From NCBI GenBank assembly GCA_002477475.1, contig DLPX01000016.1:4349-38046 (forward strand): DNA of 33,698 bases, read 5' to 3'. The notes beneath the pieces were generated by a model. That model saw nothing but the letters and a program-made list of their open reading frames with translations. It ran no database searches and had not been told where the DNA came from. How positions within the stretch are numbered: the stretch's first letter is position 1; each line of letters begins with the position of its first letter. The position numbers and the translations under genes were made by a program. Source of the stretch: Proteobacteria bacterium UBA7447 (GTDB lineage Bacteria; Pseudomonadota; Gammaproteobacteria; Arenicellales; UBA868). Positions 16,118-23,992 of this stretch are shown piece by piece.

Positions 16118-16150
16118 ATTTTCTTCATTAAATCAAATATATTAAGAAAG

Positions 16151-16159
16151 TTATCCACA
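16151..16159 (+). promoter_or_regulatory. Perfect DnaA box TTATCCACA
   Basis: An exact match to the high-affinity DnaA box (TTATNCACA), 34 nt after rnpB and about 130 nt before the mraZ promoter. No second box was seen nearby, and no dnaA or dnaN genes, so this is not an origin; a regulatory role is possible. Confidence 0.5.
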
Positions 16160-16230
16160 GATTACTTGAAGTTATATCCGGCCAGACGGCCTGAAACCGC
16201 CTCTAGGGCCGCCTGATCTCCTGTCGCCAA

Positions 16231-16259
16231 GGCCTGGATCCTGGTCAGGCCATTTCTTA
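16231..16259 (+). terminator. Candidate rnpB terminator
   Basis: GGCCTG (16231-16236) and CAGGCC (16246-16251) form a 6-bp GC-rich stem with a 9-nt loop, followed by ATTTCTTAA. It lies about 115 nt after the RNase P RNA and before the mraZ promoter. The U-tract is short. Confidence 0.35.
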
Positions 16260-16288
16260 AAAACTCTGATTTTTCAGTCAATTGAGGG

Positions 16289-16318
16289 TTGACAGTCCGA
16301 TATATGGGTACCTATAGT
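16289..16318 (+). promoter_or_regulatory. Main dcw (mraZ) promoter
   Basis: A perfect -35 TTGACA (16289-16294) and a -10 TATAGT (16313-16318), 18 nt apart. Transcription would begin near 16325, giving a leader of about 330 nt before mraZ, which is long compared with E. coli. It is the only strong sigma-70 promoter seen upstream of the cluster. Confidence 0.75.
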
Positions 16319-16327
16319 GTCGCTTAG

Positions 16328-16374
16328 TGGGAATTTGTGGGAAAAAAAGCAAAAAAGGGTTGGAAAATGTGGGT
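16328..16374 (+). promoter_or_regulatory. MraZ-type operator repeats
   Basis: TGGGA at 16328 and 16338 are exactly 10 nt apart (5-nt spacer). A second pair, TTGGA at 16360 and TGGGT at 16370, has the same spacing. MraZ of E. coli binds TGGGN repeats with 5-nt spacers in front of its own gene and represses the dcw cluster. Here the sites lie at about +4 to +50 of the predicted transcript, well placed for repression. Confidence 0.7.
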
Positions 16375-16500
16375 AAAAAAATCTTGCGAACAGCTTTCCG
16401 CCCAATGGCCTGAAAAAACAACACAAATAAACCTGGAATTTTTTCTGATGCCGTGGATGGCGGCTAATCCATCCCAATCCTCATCCTCCTTTGGTGATTG

Positions 16501-16530
16501 CCCGGCCCCGCGAGGGGCCGGGATTTCTTT
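16501..16530 (+). terminator. Intrinsic-terminator-like hairpin inside the mraZ leader
   Basis: CCCGGCCCC (16501-16509) pairs perfectly with GGGGCCGGG (16514-16522) around a GCGA tetraloop, then ATTTCTTTT. It sits between the dcw promoter and mraZ, so it would stop or attenuate transcription from that promoter unless it is overcome. The 538 bp from rnpB to mraZ contain no convincing gene. Confidence 0.75.
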
Positions 16531-16644
16531 TCAGAACTGACCCATTGCGGGCATGAGGCGGTTTTCGTCGTTACGGACGACGGTGGTTTACAGAACAGAT
16601 AAACAAATTTGAGGTCAGGGGCACAGGGCAGAGATGGAGGAGGT

Positions 16645-16658
16645 CATCGTTAACGATG
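16645..16658. promoter_or_regulatory. 14-bp palindrome over the mraZ start codon
   Basis: CATCGTTAACGATG is perfectly palindromic and its last bases are the ATG (16656-16658). In RNA it can form a CAUCG-UUAA-CGAUG hairpin that sequesters the start codon. The Shine-Dalgarno GGAGGAGG (16636-16643) lies just before it, an unusually long 12 nt from the ATG. Confidence 0.55.
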
Positions 16659-17114
16659 TTTAGAGGGGCCAGCACCTTAAATCTCGATAGCAAAGGAAGA
16701 TTTGCTGTCCCGACGATTCATCGAGAGCTGCTCGCTGAGCGGTGCCAGGGCCGGCTTGTGCTAACCGTCAACAACACCCGAGAGCGCTGTCTCTGGATCT
16801 ATCCGCAGGACGAGTGGGAACGGGTTGAGCAAAAAGTCGTCGCTCTGCCGAGTTTTGATCCGGCCGCTCAAGCGCTGAAACGCTTTCTGATTGGCTACGC
16901 ATCCGATTGTGAACTGGATAGTGCAAACCGCGTGAGGATTCCAGCACCCCTTCGTGAATTTGCAGCGCTGGAGAAACACATCGTACTGATCGGGCAGGGT
17001 AATAAGTTTGAACTCTGGGATGAGTCACGATGGAAGGCAAGATGTGACGAATGGCTGGCTGTGCAGACAGGTGAAGAGCGCCTGTCTGTAGAGCTTGAAT
17101 CCCTCTCACTGTAG
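16656..17114 (+). CDS. mraZ: Transcriptional regulator MraZ
   Basis: 152 residues. Two AbrB-like swapped-hairpin domains, each with the DxxxR motif: LDSKGRFAVP at 10-19 and LDSANRVRIP at about 87-96. MraZ forms dodecameric rings, binds TGGGN repeats and represses its own operon in E. coli; matching repeats are found at 16328-16374. The start is fixed by MFRGASTLNLDSKGRF, the standard N-terminus. First gene of the dcw cluster, 12 nt before rsmH. Confidence 0.97.
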   Translation: MFRGASTLNLDSKGRFAVPTIHRELLAERCQGRLVLTVNNTRERCLWIYPQDEWERVEQKVVALPSFDPAAQALKRFLIGYASDCELDSANRVRIPAPLREFAALEKHIVLIGQGNKFELWDESRWKARCDEWLAVQTGEERLSVELESLSL

Positions 17115-17126
17115 GGCGAAAGAATC

Positions 17127-18071
17127 GTGCTGGCCGCACCCCACTCCCCCGTTATGACGGCAGAGGTGGTTAAGGCGCTGGATCCCGGTGAAGACAGCAT
17201 CCTCGTGGATGCCACCTTCGGACGCGGTGGTCATACCCGTGCTCTGCTTGACCGACTGGGCACTAATGGGCGTATCTACGCGATGGATCGCGACCCTGAG
17301 GCGTGTGCGATTGCTCGGGACTGGGCACAGGGGGAGCACCGGCTAAGGGTGGTTCACGCTCCTTTTTCAAAACTCTCCGATGAACTGCATGCGGCCGGAA
17401 TCGCGGGCCAGGTTTCTGGCATTGTGCTTGACCTGGGCGTGTCGTCACCGCAACTGGATGATCCCGGTCGGGGATTCAGTTTTATGCGTGATGGACCTCT
17501 TGATATGCGCATGGATCCCTCGCAGGGTGTGCCCGTGCAGGATTGGCTTGCGGATGTCGCGGAAGAGGACCTGATCGATGTCTTAAGGCGTTTGGGCGAG
17601 GAGCGCTATGCCCGCCGCATTGCGCGCGCCATCGTCGATGCCCGAAATGAAGCGTCCCTGAATACGACGGGTGCATTGTCGTCTCTGGTAGATGCCTGTG
17701 TGCCTACACGGGAGCCGGGAAAGCATCCCGCCACCCGGACTTTTCAGGCGCTGCGGTTATTCATCAATCAGGAACTCGCGGAACTCGACGCGGTGTTGCC
17801 GCAGGCGATTGAGATGCTGGAGCCAGGCGGTCGTCTGGTCGTTATCAGTTTTCATTCTCTTGAGGACCGACGGGTTAAGAGATTCTTTCACGACGTTGCC
17901 AAGGCAGACCCCTTTCCACCAGATCTTCCCATCCGGGCTGATGAGATTTCACCGGTCATCCTGCGGCCGGCAAAACCGCAACGACCCTCTGCTGATGAGG
18001 TGGCAGGCAACCCGCGTGCCCGCAGCGCGATTCTGCGCTGGGCAGAAAAATCACCCGGCGGTTATGCATGA
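17127..18071 (+). CDS. rsmH: 16S rRNA (cytosine1402-N4)-methyltransferase RsmH
   Basis: 314 residues (mraW). It methylates N4 of C1402 in 16S rRNA using SAM. SAM-binding DATFGRGGHTRALL at 28-41, MDRDPEA, GIVLDLGVSSPQLDDPGRGF, and the late RLVVISFHSLEDRRVKRFF are family hallmarks. GTG start at 17127 with AGGGCGA upstream. RsmI, which modifies the same nucleotide, is encoded 1.4 kb upstream. Overlaps ftsL by 4 nt (ATGA). Confidence 0.97.
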   Translation: MLAAPHSPVMTAEVVKALDPGEDSILVDATFGRGGHTRALLDRLGTNGRIYAMDRDPEACAIARDWAQGEHRLRVVHAPFSKLSDELHAAGIAGQVSGIVLDLGVSSPQLDDPGRGFSFMRDGPLDMRMDPSQGVPVQDWLADVAEEDLIDVLRRLGEERYARRIARAIVDARNEASLNTTGALSSLVDACVPTREPGKHPATRTFQALRLFINQELAELDAVLPQAIEMLEPGGRLVVISFHSLEDRRVKRFFHDVAKADPFPPDLPIRADEISPVILRPAKPQRPSADEVAGNPRARSAILRWAEKSPGGYA

Positions 18072-18337
18072 AGTGGATCGGATTTTTAAGTGTGATCTCG
18101 CTGGTCTCAGCGCTTTACGTAGTGGTTGTACGCCACCAGAACCGGCTTGAGTTTCTTCAGGTGCGATCGGCCGAAGAACAACGGGACCAACTAAATGACG
18201 AATGGGGCCGATTGCAACTGGAGAAGGCGACCTGGGCCCGCCATAACGTGGTTGAGCAAGCGGCCAGACAGGAGTTGGGGATGGTGACCCCCGGCCCCAC
18301 GGATATTGTCGTGGTGCAGCTGGAGGCAAGGCCGTGA
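18068..18337 (+). CDS. ftsL: Cell division protein FtsL
   Basis: 89 residues: one transmembrane helix at about 4-22 (IGFLSVISLVSALYVVVV), then a periplasmic coiled coil with heptad-like leucines (LEFLQVRSAEEQRDQLNDEW). FtsL forms the FtsQLB complex and helps activate FtsWI. It has a very short cytoplasmic tail and is shorter than the 121 residues of E. coli. Position between rsmH and ftsI, with 4-nt overlaps on both sides, supports the call. Confidence 0.92.
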   Translation: MKWIGFLSVISLVSALYVVVVRHQNRLEFLQVRSAEEQRDQLNDEWGRLQLEKATWARHNVVEQAARQELGMVTPGPTDIVVVQLEARP

Positions 18338-20070
18338 AATTGACTGCCAAGCGGCGAACCCCCAAGACTTACTCTCGTTTGCGGCAGGGAATCGTACTCG
18401 GGGTGGTGTGTCTTGGAATGAGCGTTCTGGGGGTCCGTGCTTTCCAGGTCCAAATTCTTGACAGTTCCCGTTTGCAGGCAGAGGGCGCCGCTCGGCAGTT
18501 GCGCAACATCGCGGTGAAACCTGAAAGAGGCCGAATCGTTGATCGCAACGGAGATGTGCTCGCGGTCAGTACGCCCCTCGATGCCGTTTGGGCGCATCCG
18601 CTCACCCTGATGCACGCGCCTGAGGAATGGCCACGGCTTGCCGAGGCTTTGGGGATGAGCCTGTCCCAGATCTCAAGCCTGCTGGATCGATACCAGGACC
18701 GCGAGTTTATGTACCTGCGCAGACACCTGCCGCCGGCAGAAGCGGCGCGGGTCGAAAGTCTGGAAATTCCAGGCGTCACTTCGCTTCGGGAGTACGGTCG
18801 CTACTATCCGGCGGGACCGATTACCAGTCATGTCCTGGGCTTTACCGATGTGGATGATCGGGGACAGGAGGGAATCGAGCGGGCGTTTGACAGCCACCTG
18901 GCCGGAGTCGAGGGGCGTAAGCGCGTGCTACGTGACCGCAAGGGAAGAATCGTAGAGGATATTGAGAGTATCCGGCCCGTTTATCACGGGCGTGATCTTC
19001 AACTGAGCCTGGATCTCAGGATTCAGGTTTCAGCACAGCATCATTTGGCACAGAGCGTTCGGGATACCAGGGCGTTGGGCGCGTCGGCCGTCATGCTGGA
19101 TGTGAACACCGGCGAAGTACTGGCGATGACAAACGTGCCGGACTTTAATCCGAATAACCGCTCGGATATGACGCCAGAGCACTTTCGCAATCGATCGGTA
19201 ACGGACGTATTTGAGCCCGGGTCGACGGTCAAGCCATTCACGATGTCGATGGCGCTCGCCAGCGGACGCTTTTCTGTAGAGACACCTGTTTCCACGAGTC
19301 CGGGTATTCACTATATCGGCCGTGATCCTGTCAGGGATATTCACGATTACGGAGATCTGACGCTCGGCGGTGTGCTGGTCAAGTCCAGCAATGTGGGTAC
19401 GGCCAAGGTCGCGATGGAACTGGCGCCTGAGGAGTTATACGGGATCCTTGCCAAGGTCGGGTTCGGTCAGGCAACCGGTATCGAACTTCCAGGTGAGGTA
19501 GATGGGAGTCTGCTGAAAAGAGAGCGCTGGCGCCCCATTGAGCATGCGACCTTGTCTTTTGGTTACGGCCTATCCTCAACGCCGGTCCAGCTCGCCCGTG
19601 CCTATGCAGTACTGGCTTCGGGAGGGGTTTTGCGGCCCGTGACCCTGAAGCGGCAAGTGGGAAAGGTGCCTGGAAAGCAGGTGCTCTCGGGAGAGACCGC
19701 GCATCAGATCAACGCGCTGCTTGAGCAGGTTGTGAGTGCTGACGGTACCGCCCAGCGCGCGGCTGTGCCGGCTTATCGTGTTGCGGGAAAGACCGGAACT
19801 GTACATAAGGTGAGCCCGACTGGCGGGTATGAGGCAGACCGTTATCAGTCACTCTTTGTGGGCTTTGCTCCGGTGTCAGCACCTCGTTTCGTTTTGGCTG
19901 TAATGGTGGATGAACCTCGAGGGAAATACTTCGGCGGCGAAGTGGCGGCGCCGGTTTTCGCGCGAATCATGGCGGACGCGTTGCGTATGCACGGCATTCG
20001 ACCGGACGCCGACCTGGATTCAGGGGTCACGGTTGTGGCCAGCATGTCACCTGGAGAGAACGGGGCATGA
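18334..20070 (+). CDS. ftsI: Penicillin-binding protein 3 (FtsI), septal transpeptidase
   Basis: 578 residues. It cross-links peptidoglycan at the septum. An N-terminal membrane anchor (about 15-35, GIVLGVVCLGMSVLGV) is followed by the pedestal domain (RGRIVDRNGDVLAVSTPLDA) and the transpeptidase domain with all three active-site motifs: S297-TVK, S351-SN and K486-TGT. Class B PBP architecture and length match E. coli PBP3 (588). GTG start overlapping the ftsL stop (GTGA). Works with the SEDS protein FtsW encoded further on. Confidence 0.97.
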   Translation: MKLTAKRRTPKTYSRLRQGIVLGVVCLGMSVLGVRAFQVQILDSSRLQAEGAARQLRNIAVKPERGRIVDRNGDVLAVSTPLDAVWAHPLTLMHAPEEWPRLAEALGMSLSQISSLLDRYQDREFMYLRRHLPPAEAARVESLEIPGVTSLREYGRYYPAGPITSHVLGFTDVDDRGQEGIERAFDSHLAGVEGRKRVLRDRKGRIVEDIESIRPVYHGRDLQLSLDLRIQVSAQHHLAQSVRDTRALGASAVMLDVNTGEVLAMTNVPDFNPNNRSDMTPEHFRNRSVTDVFEPGSTVKPFTMSMALASGRFSVETPVSTSPGIHYIGRDPVRDIHDYGDLTLGGVLVKSSNVGTAKVAMELAPEELYGILAKVGFGQATGIELPGEVDGSLLKRERWRPIEHATLSFGYGLSSTPVQLARAYAVLASGGVLRPVTLKRQVGKVPGKQVLSGETAHQINALLEQVVSADGTAQRAAVPAYRVAGKTGTVHKVSPTGGYEADRYQSLFVGFAPVSAPRFVLAVMVDEPRGKYFGGEVAAPVFARIMADALRMHGIRPDADLDSGVTVVASMSPGENGA

Positions 20071-21563
20071 ACCTCACCATGACCCAGCCGGAGCAACCGC
20101 TCGGCCAGTTGATTGACGGGCTGGTGCCGTCGCATACCGACTTGCCCTCAACGAGGATCAGTCATCTGACGCTGGATAGTCGGGAAGTCTCCTCGGGCAG
20201 TCTGTTCCTCGGCGTGCCAGGGGAGAAGACCGACGGCCGCCGGTTCGTGGATCAGGCGTTACGTGCCGGAGCCGCTGCGGTTCTCGTGGAAGGCCGCGAA
20301 TGGGATACGAGTCAATCCCGCACAAACTGTTTTCCGGTCGATGATCTGAAAAAGCAAGTCGGTCTCATTGCCGACCGTTTCTTCGGGTCGCCCTCGCATG
20401 CGTTGTGTGTCATTGGCATCACAGGTACCAACGGCAAAACGACCTGCGCCTCTCTTCTTGCCCAGGCGCTGGGTCTGCTGGGGCACCAGAGCGGATTGAT
20501 TGGTACCACGGGGTGGGGCATGACAGGCGACCTACAGCCTGCTGCTCTGACGACGCCTGACGCAATCACCCTGCAGTCACAACTCGCTGATCTGGTTAAG
20601 CAGGGGGCCGATAGCGTCTGTCTGGAGGTCTCATCACATGCGATTGACCAGGGACGCATTGAAGGCATCGAGTTCAATTCAGCACTGTTTACCAATCTGA
20701 GCCGGGATCACCTTGATTACCACCAGACGATGGAACGTTACGCCGAGACCAAGCTGTTGTTGTTCCGGCGCAAAGAGTTGGAAAGCATCATCATCAATGT
20801 GACTGATTCGGTGGGGCGTGCGTTCGCCAGCCAGGAATTCTCTACCAAGTTGTGGACGTATGGTCAGGGTGACAGCGCTGACGTCTTTCCGATCAAAGTC
20901 GATGTGGGATCTGGCGGCATCACGCTGTACCTGCACAGTCCCGTTGGAGAAATAGCGTTTAGCTCTGAACTCAGAGGCCATTTTAACGTCGCCAATCTAA
21001 GCGCTGTGGCGACGACGCTTGTCGCACACGACTACAGTGCCTCATGCATCAGCGAGGTCATGAGCCAGTTGCAGCCTGCGCCGGGACGTATGCTGTTCTG
21101 CCGAGGGTCCGGTGCGGGCCGACCGACGGTCGTGGTCGATTACGCGCACACCCCCGAGGCCCTCTCGACACTGCTGGAGTCCCTTCGGAGTTACACCGAC
21201 GGGGAATTGTGGTGCGTATTCGGTTGCGGGGGTGAGCGTGACCGGGGCAAGCGTGCCGCGATGGGACATGCGGCCGCCGTCGGTGCAGACCGCGTTGTTT
21301 TAACAAACGATAACCCCAGATGTGAGGATCCTGACGCGATCCTCTCGGATATTGCCGAAGGACTGAGTGCCCCGGCACAGGCACGCATCCCCCAGCGTGA
21401 TCTTGCGATTGCCTATGTTCTGGAGCAGGCAGCCTCTCGTGACCTGGTAGTGATTGCCGGAAAAGGCCATGAAACAAACCAGATCGTCGGTGATCAGGTT
21501 TTGCCATTCAATGATCAGGCGATAGCCGAGGAGATACTGAGGACGATGCCATGTTCCGCTTAG
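20067..21563 (+). CDS. murE: UDP-MurNAc-L-Ala-D-Glu:meso-diaminopimelate ligase
   Basis: 498 residues. Adds the third amino acid of the peptide stem in the cytoplasm with ATP. The Mur-ligase P-loop GTNGKTT is at 120-126. DNPR at 415-418 is the signature for meso-diaminopimelate instead of lysine, as expected in a Gram-negative. ATG 20067 overlaps the ftsI stop by 4 nt; ATG 20079 is a possible alternative. Confidence 0.97.
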   Translation: MNLTMTQPEQPLGQLIDGLVPSHTDLPSTRISHLTLDSREVSSGSLFLGVPGEKTDGRRFVDQALRAGAAAVLVEGREWDTSQSRTNCFPVDDLKKQVGLIADRFFGSPSHALCVIGITGTNGKTTCASLLAQALGLLGHQSGLIGTTGWGMTGDLQPAALTTPDAITLQSQLADLVKQGADSVCLEVSSHAIDQGRIEGIEFNSALFTNLSRDHLDYHQTMERYAETKLLLFRRKELESIIINVTDSVGRAFASQEFSTKLWTYGQGDSADVFPIKVDVGSGGITLYLHSPVGEIAFSSELRGHFNVANLSAVATTLVAHDYSASCISEVMSQLQPAPGRMLFCRGSGAGRPTVVVDYAHTPEALSTLLESLRSYTDGELWCVFGCGGERDRGKRAAMGHAAAVGADRVVLTNDNPRCEDPDAILSDIAEGLSAPAQARIPQRDLAIAYVLEQAASRDLVVIAGKGHETNQIVGDQVLPFNDQAIAEEILRTMPCSA

Positions 21564-22909
21564 ACGATGTTGCCAAGATGCTTGGGGGGACGTTAACGGG
21601 CGGTGATGCTGAGATCACTTCAGTATCGACCGATACCCGTACGTTGAAGCCGGGCGCTCTTTTTGTGGCCTTGGATGGCGAGCGTTTTGAGGGCTCTGAT
21701 TTTCTGGCAGATGCCGACCGCTTGGGTGCTGCAGCGGTGCTCACCCGGCACCCAGGCTCAAATGCGCTGCCGAGTCTGATCGTGGAGGACACCACTGCCG
21801 CGCTGGGGCAGCTCGCAGCACATTGGCGCGCGCGTTTTGATATCCCGGTGATCGGTGTGACCGGCAGTAACGGCAAAACCACTGTCAAGGAAATGATTGG
21901 CGCTATTTTTGCTGAGGCGGGTGCGGTTCACATCAGCCCGGGCAATTTTAATAATCATATCGGCGTACCTTTGGCGCTGCTTGGTCTGCGTGAACATCAT
22001 CGGTTCGCAGTTATTGAGATGGGGATGAATCACCCCGGCGAAATAGATTACCTGTCACGACTTGCCAGCCCAACCACCGCCCTCATCACCAATGCCGCGT
22101 TGGCCCATCTTGAAGGCCTGGGCAGTCTTGCAGGCGTCGTCAGAGCCAAGGCGGAGATTTTTCACGGTCTGCGCCCAGGGGGTACCGCCGTGATCAATGC
22201 TGACGACCGCTTTGTGGCTTATTGGGCTGCCAGGGTGAAGGAATTCCAGACCATCACGTTTGGGCTTAAAAACCGCGCCCGGGTCAGCGGTGAAGTGACG
22301 GGAGATAGCGAGGGCCAGACGGTCGAGATCCGTTTGCCTGATGATGAATTTGAAGTCCGGTTGAATCTTTTGGGTCGACACAACGCATCAAACGCGTTGG
22401 CGGCAGCGAGTGTGGCCTGGGCCTGCGGCGTCAGTTCCGATGAGATCCGGGCGGGACTGCAGCGGGTTGAGGCCCAGCCCGGCCGATTGCAGGTCCGCGC
22501 CGGAGCCCGTGGCTCGACCCTGATTGATGACACCTACAATGCCAACCCGACCTCGCTCAAGGCGGCGATTCGGGCGCTGGCTGGCCGTGAGGGTCGTAAG
22601 ACGCTCATCCTCGGCGATATGGCCGAACTGGGAACACGCGCCGAGGAGTTTCATTCTGAAGCGGGGCGCGAAGCCCGCCGGGCCGGTATTGACCTGCTAT
22701 TTGCCTGTGGGCCCCTCGCGAGATTAGCCGGTGAGGCATTTGGGGAAGACGCCCGATGCTTTGCTTCCCCAGAAGACCTGATCAAGGCCGCTCGCCCAAT
22801 ACTCAGCCCGGGTTTGACCGTTTTGATCAAGGGATCCCGTAGTGCCCGGATGGAACAGGTGGCTGACGCGCTGGTGTGCGTAGCCGAGGACGGAGCCATC
22901 GCGTGCTGA
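21551..22909 (+). CDS. murF: UDP-MurNAc-tripeptide:D-Ala-D-Ala ligase
   Basis: 452 residues, the length of E. coli MurF. Attaches D-alanyl-D-alanine to complete the pentapeptide. P-loop GSNGKTT at 105-111; IEMGMNHPGEIDYLS, NADD and LIDDTYNANPTSLKAAI are MurF-specific. It overlaps murE by 13 nt, so expression is likely coupled. Its dipeptide substrate comes from a Ddl ligase that is not in this cluster. Confidence 0.97.
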   Translation: MFRLDDVAKMLGGTLTGGDAEITSVSTDTRTLKPGALFVALDGERFEGSDFLADADRLGAAAVLTRHPGSNALPSLIVEDTTAALGQLAAHWRARFDIPVIGVTGSNGKTTVKEMIGAIFAEAGAVHISPGNFNNHIGVPLALLGLREHHRFAVIEMGMNHPGEIDYLSRLASPTTALITNAALAHLEGLGSLAGVVRAKAEIFHGLRPGGTAVINADDRFVAYWAARVKEFQTITFGLKNRARVSGEVTGDSEGQTVEIRLPDDEFEVRLNLLGRHNASNALAAASVAWACGVSSDEIRAGLQRVEAQPGRLQVRAGARGSTLIDDTYNANPTSLKAAIRALAGREGRKTLILGDMAELGTRAEEFHSEAGREARRAGIDLLFACGPLARLAGEAFGEDARCFASPEDLIKAARPILSPGLTVLIKGSRSARMEQVADALVCVAEDGAIAC

Positions 22910-23985
22910 AGATGCTCTTTGAACATCTGGCGCTTGAGTACAGCGTGTTCAATGTCTTTCGTTACCTGTCGTTTCGTGCCATCTGCGCTGTGCTGACGGC
23001 GCTGCTGTTCAGCTTTCTTGTCGGCCCCGCATTGATCCGGCGACTTGAGCAGATTGGCGCAGGGCAGCCTATCCGTGATGACGGGCCAAGTTCGCACCTG
23101 GAAAAAAGGGATACGCCAACAATGGGCGGTGTTCTGATTCTGGCGGCCATTGTGCTTTCCACACTGCTCTGGGCAGATCTTGAAAACCGTTTTATCTGGA
23201 TTACGCTGCTGACCTCCCTGGCATTTGGCCTGATTGGCGGACTGGATGACTACCAGAAAATCCTTCGCAAAAACTCTCGGGGTATGGGATCAGGGCAGAA
23301 GTTTCTTTGGCAGAGTGTTGCGGCGTTCGCGGCGGCATTGGCGCTCTACCTGACAGCCCAATCTCCGGTTGAGACATCGTTGATCGTTCCGCTGTTTAAA
23401 GATGTTGCGCTCGAGATGGGCCTGGGCTTCATTCTTCTCACCTGGTTCGTGATTGCCGGCAGCAGCAATGCCGTCAATCTCACCGATGGCCTGGACGGTT
23501 TGGCAATTTTGCCAAGCGTCTTAGTGGCCGGTGGATTGGGCGTTTTCGCCTATCTCACCGGCCACGCTCTTTTTTCCGGGTACCTCGGTATTCCTTTTAT
23601 TGCTGGCGCCGGGGAGGTGTTGGTTATTTGTGCTGCGCTAGTTGGGGCGGGATTAGGGTTCTTGTGGTTCAACACTTATCCGGCCCAGATCTTCATGGGC
23701 GATATCGGTGCGCTTTCTCTCGGAGCAGCGTTGGGCACGATTGCAGTGGTTGTCCGTCAGGAAATCGTGCTCGCCATCATGGGAGGCCTTTTTGTTATCG
23801 AGACTGTTTCAGTCATGTTGCAGGTCGCCTCCTTCCGTCTGATTGGGCGACGAATCTTCCGCATGGCGCCTTTGCATCATCACTTTGAGCAGAAAGGCTG
23901 GCGCGAGCCCCAGGTGACGGTTCGGTTCTGGATCATCAGCCTGATCCTGGTGTTGATCGGTTTGGCAACGCTCAAGGTCAGGTAA
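22903..23985 (+). CDS. mraY: Phospho-MurNAc-pentapeptide transferase MraY
   Basis: 360 residues, the same length as E. coli MraY. An integral membrane enzyme with about ten helices that moves phospho-MurNAc-pentapeptide onto undecaprenyl phosphate, forming lipid I. Hallmarks: RDDGPSSHLEKRDTPTMGG, GLDDYQKI, the NLTDGLDGLA catalytic loop and APLHHHFEQKGW. GTG 22903 was chosen because GGAG lies 7 nt upstream and it overlaps the murF stop; ATG 22912 lacks that spacing. Confidence 0.96.
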   Translation: MLKMLFEHLALEYSVFNVFRYLSFRAICAVLTALLFSFLVGPALIRRLEQIGAGQPIRDDGPSSHLEKRDTPTMGGVLILAAIVLSTLLWADLENRFIWITLLTSLAFGLIGGLDDYQKILRKNSRGMGSGQKFLWQSVAAFAAALALYLTAQSPVETSLIVPLFKDVALEMGLGFILLTWFVIAGSSNAVNLTDGLDGLAILPSVLVAGGLGVFAYLTGHALFSGYLGIPFIAGAGEVLVICAALVGAGLGFLWFNTYPAQIFMGDIGALSLGAALGTIAVVVRQEIVLAIMGGLFVIETVSVMLQVASFRLIGRRIFRMAPLHHHFEQKGWREPQVTVRFWIISLILVLIGLATLKVR

Positions 23986-23992
23986 GGCAGTA

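Noticed and set aside
15578..16118. Several reading frames of about 110-120 codons across the RNase P RNA
   Set aside because: They overlap the conserved core of rnpB and encode nothing recognisable.
16118..16300. Possible replication origin around the DnaA box
   Set aside because: Only one DnaA box, no AT-rich repeat array, and no dnaA, dnaN or gidA nearby.
16305..16309. Extra TGGGT within the dcw promoter spacer as a fifth MraZ repeat
   Set aside because: It is 23 nt before the next repeat and out of the 10-nt register.
16337..16540. 67-codon reading frame in the mraZ leader starting with GTG
   Set aside because: It has no ribosome-binding site, is low in complexity at its start because of A-runs, and runs through the terminator hairpin. 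It looks like an accident of the leader sequence.
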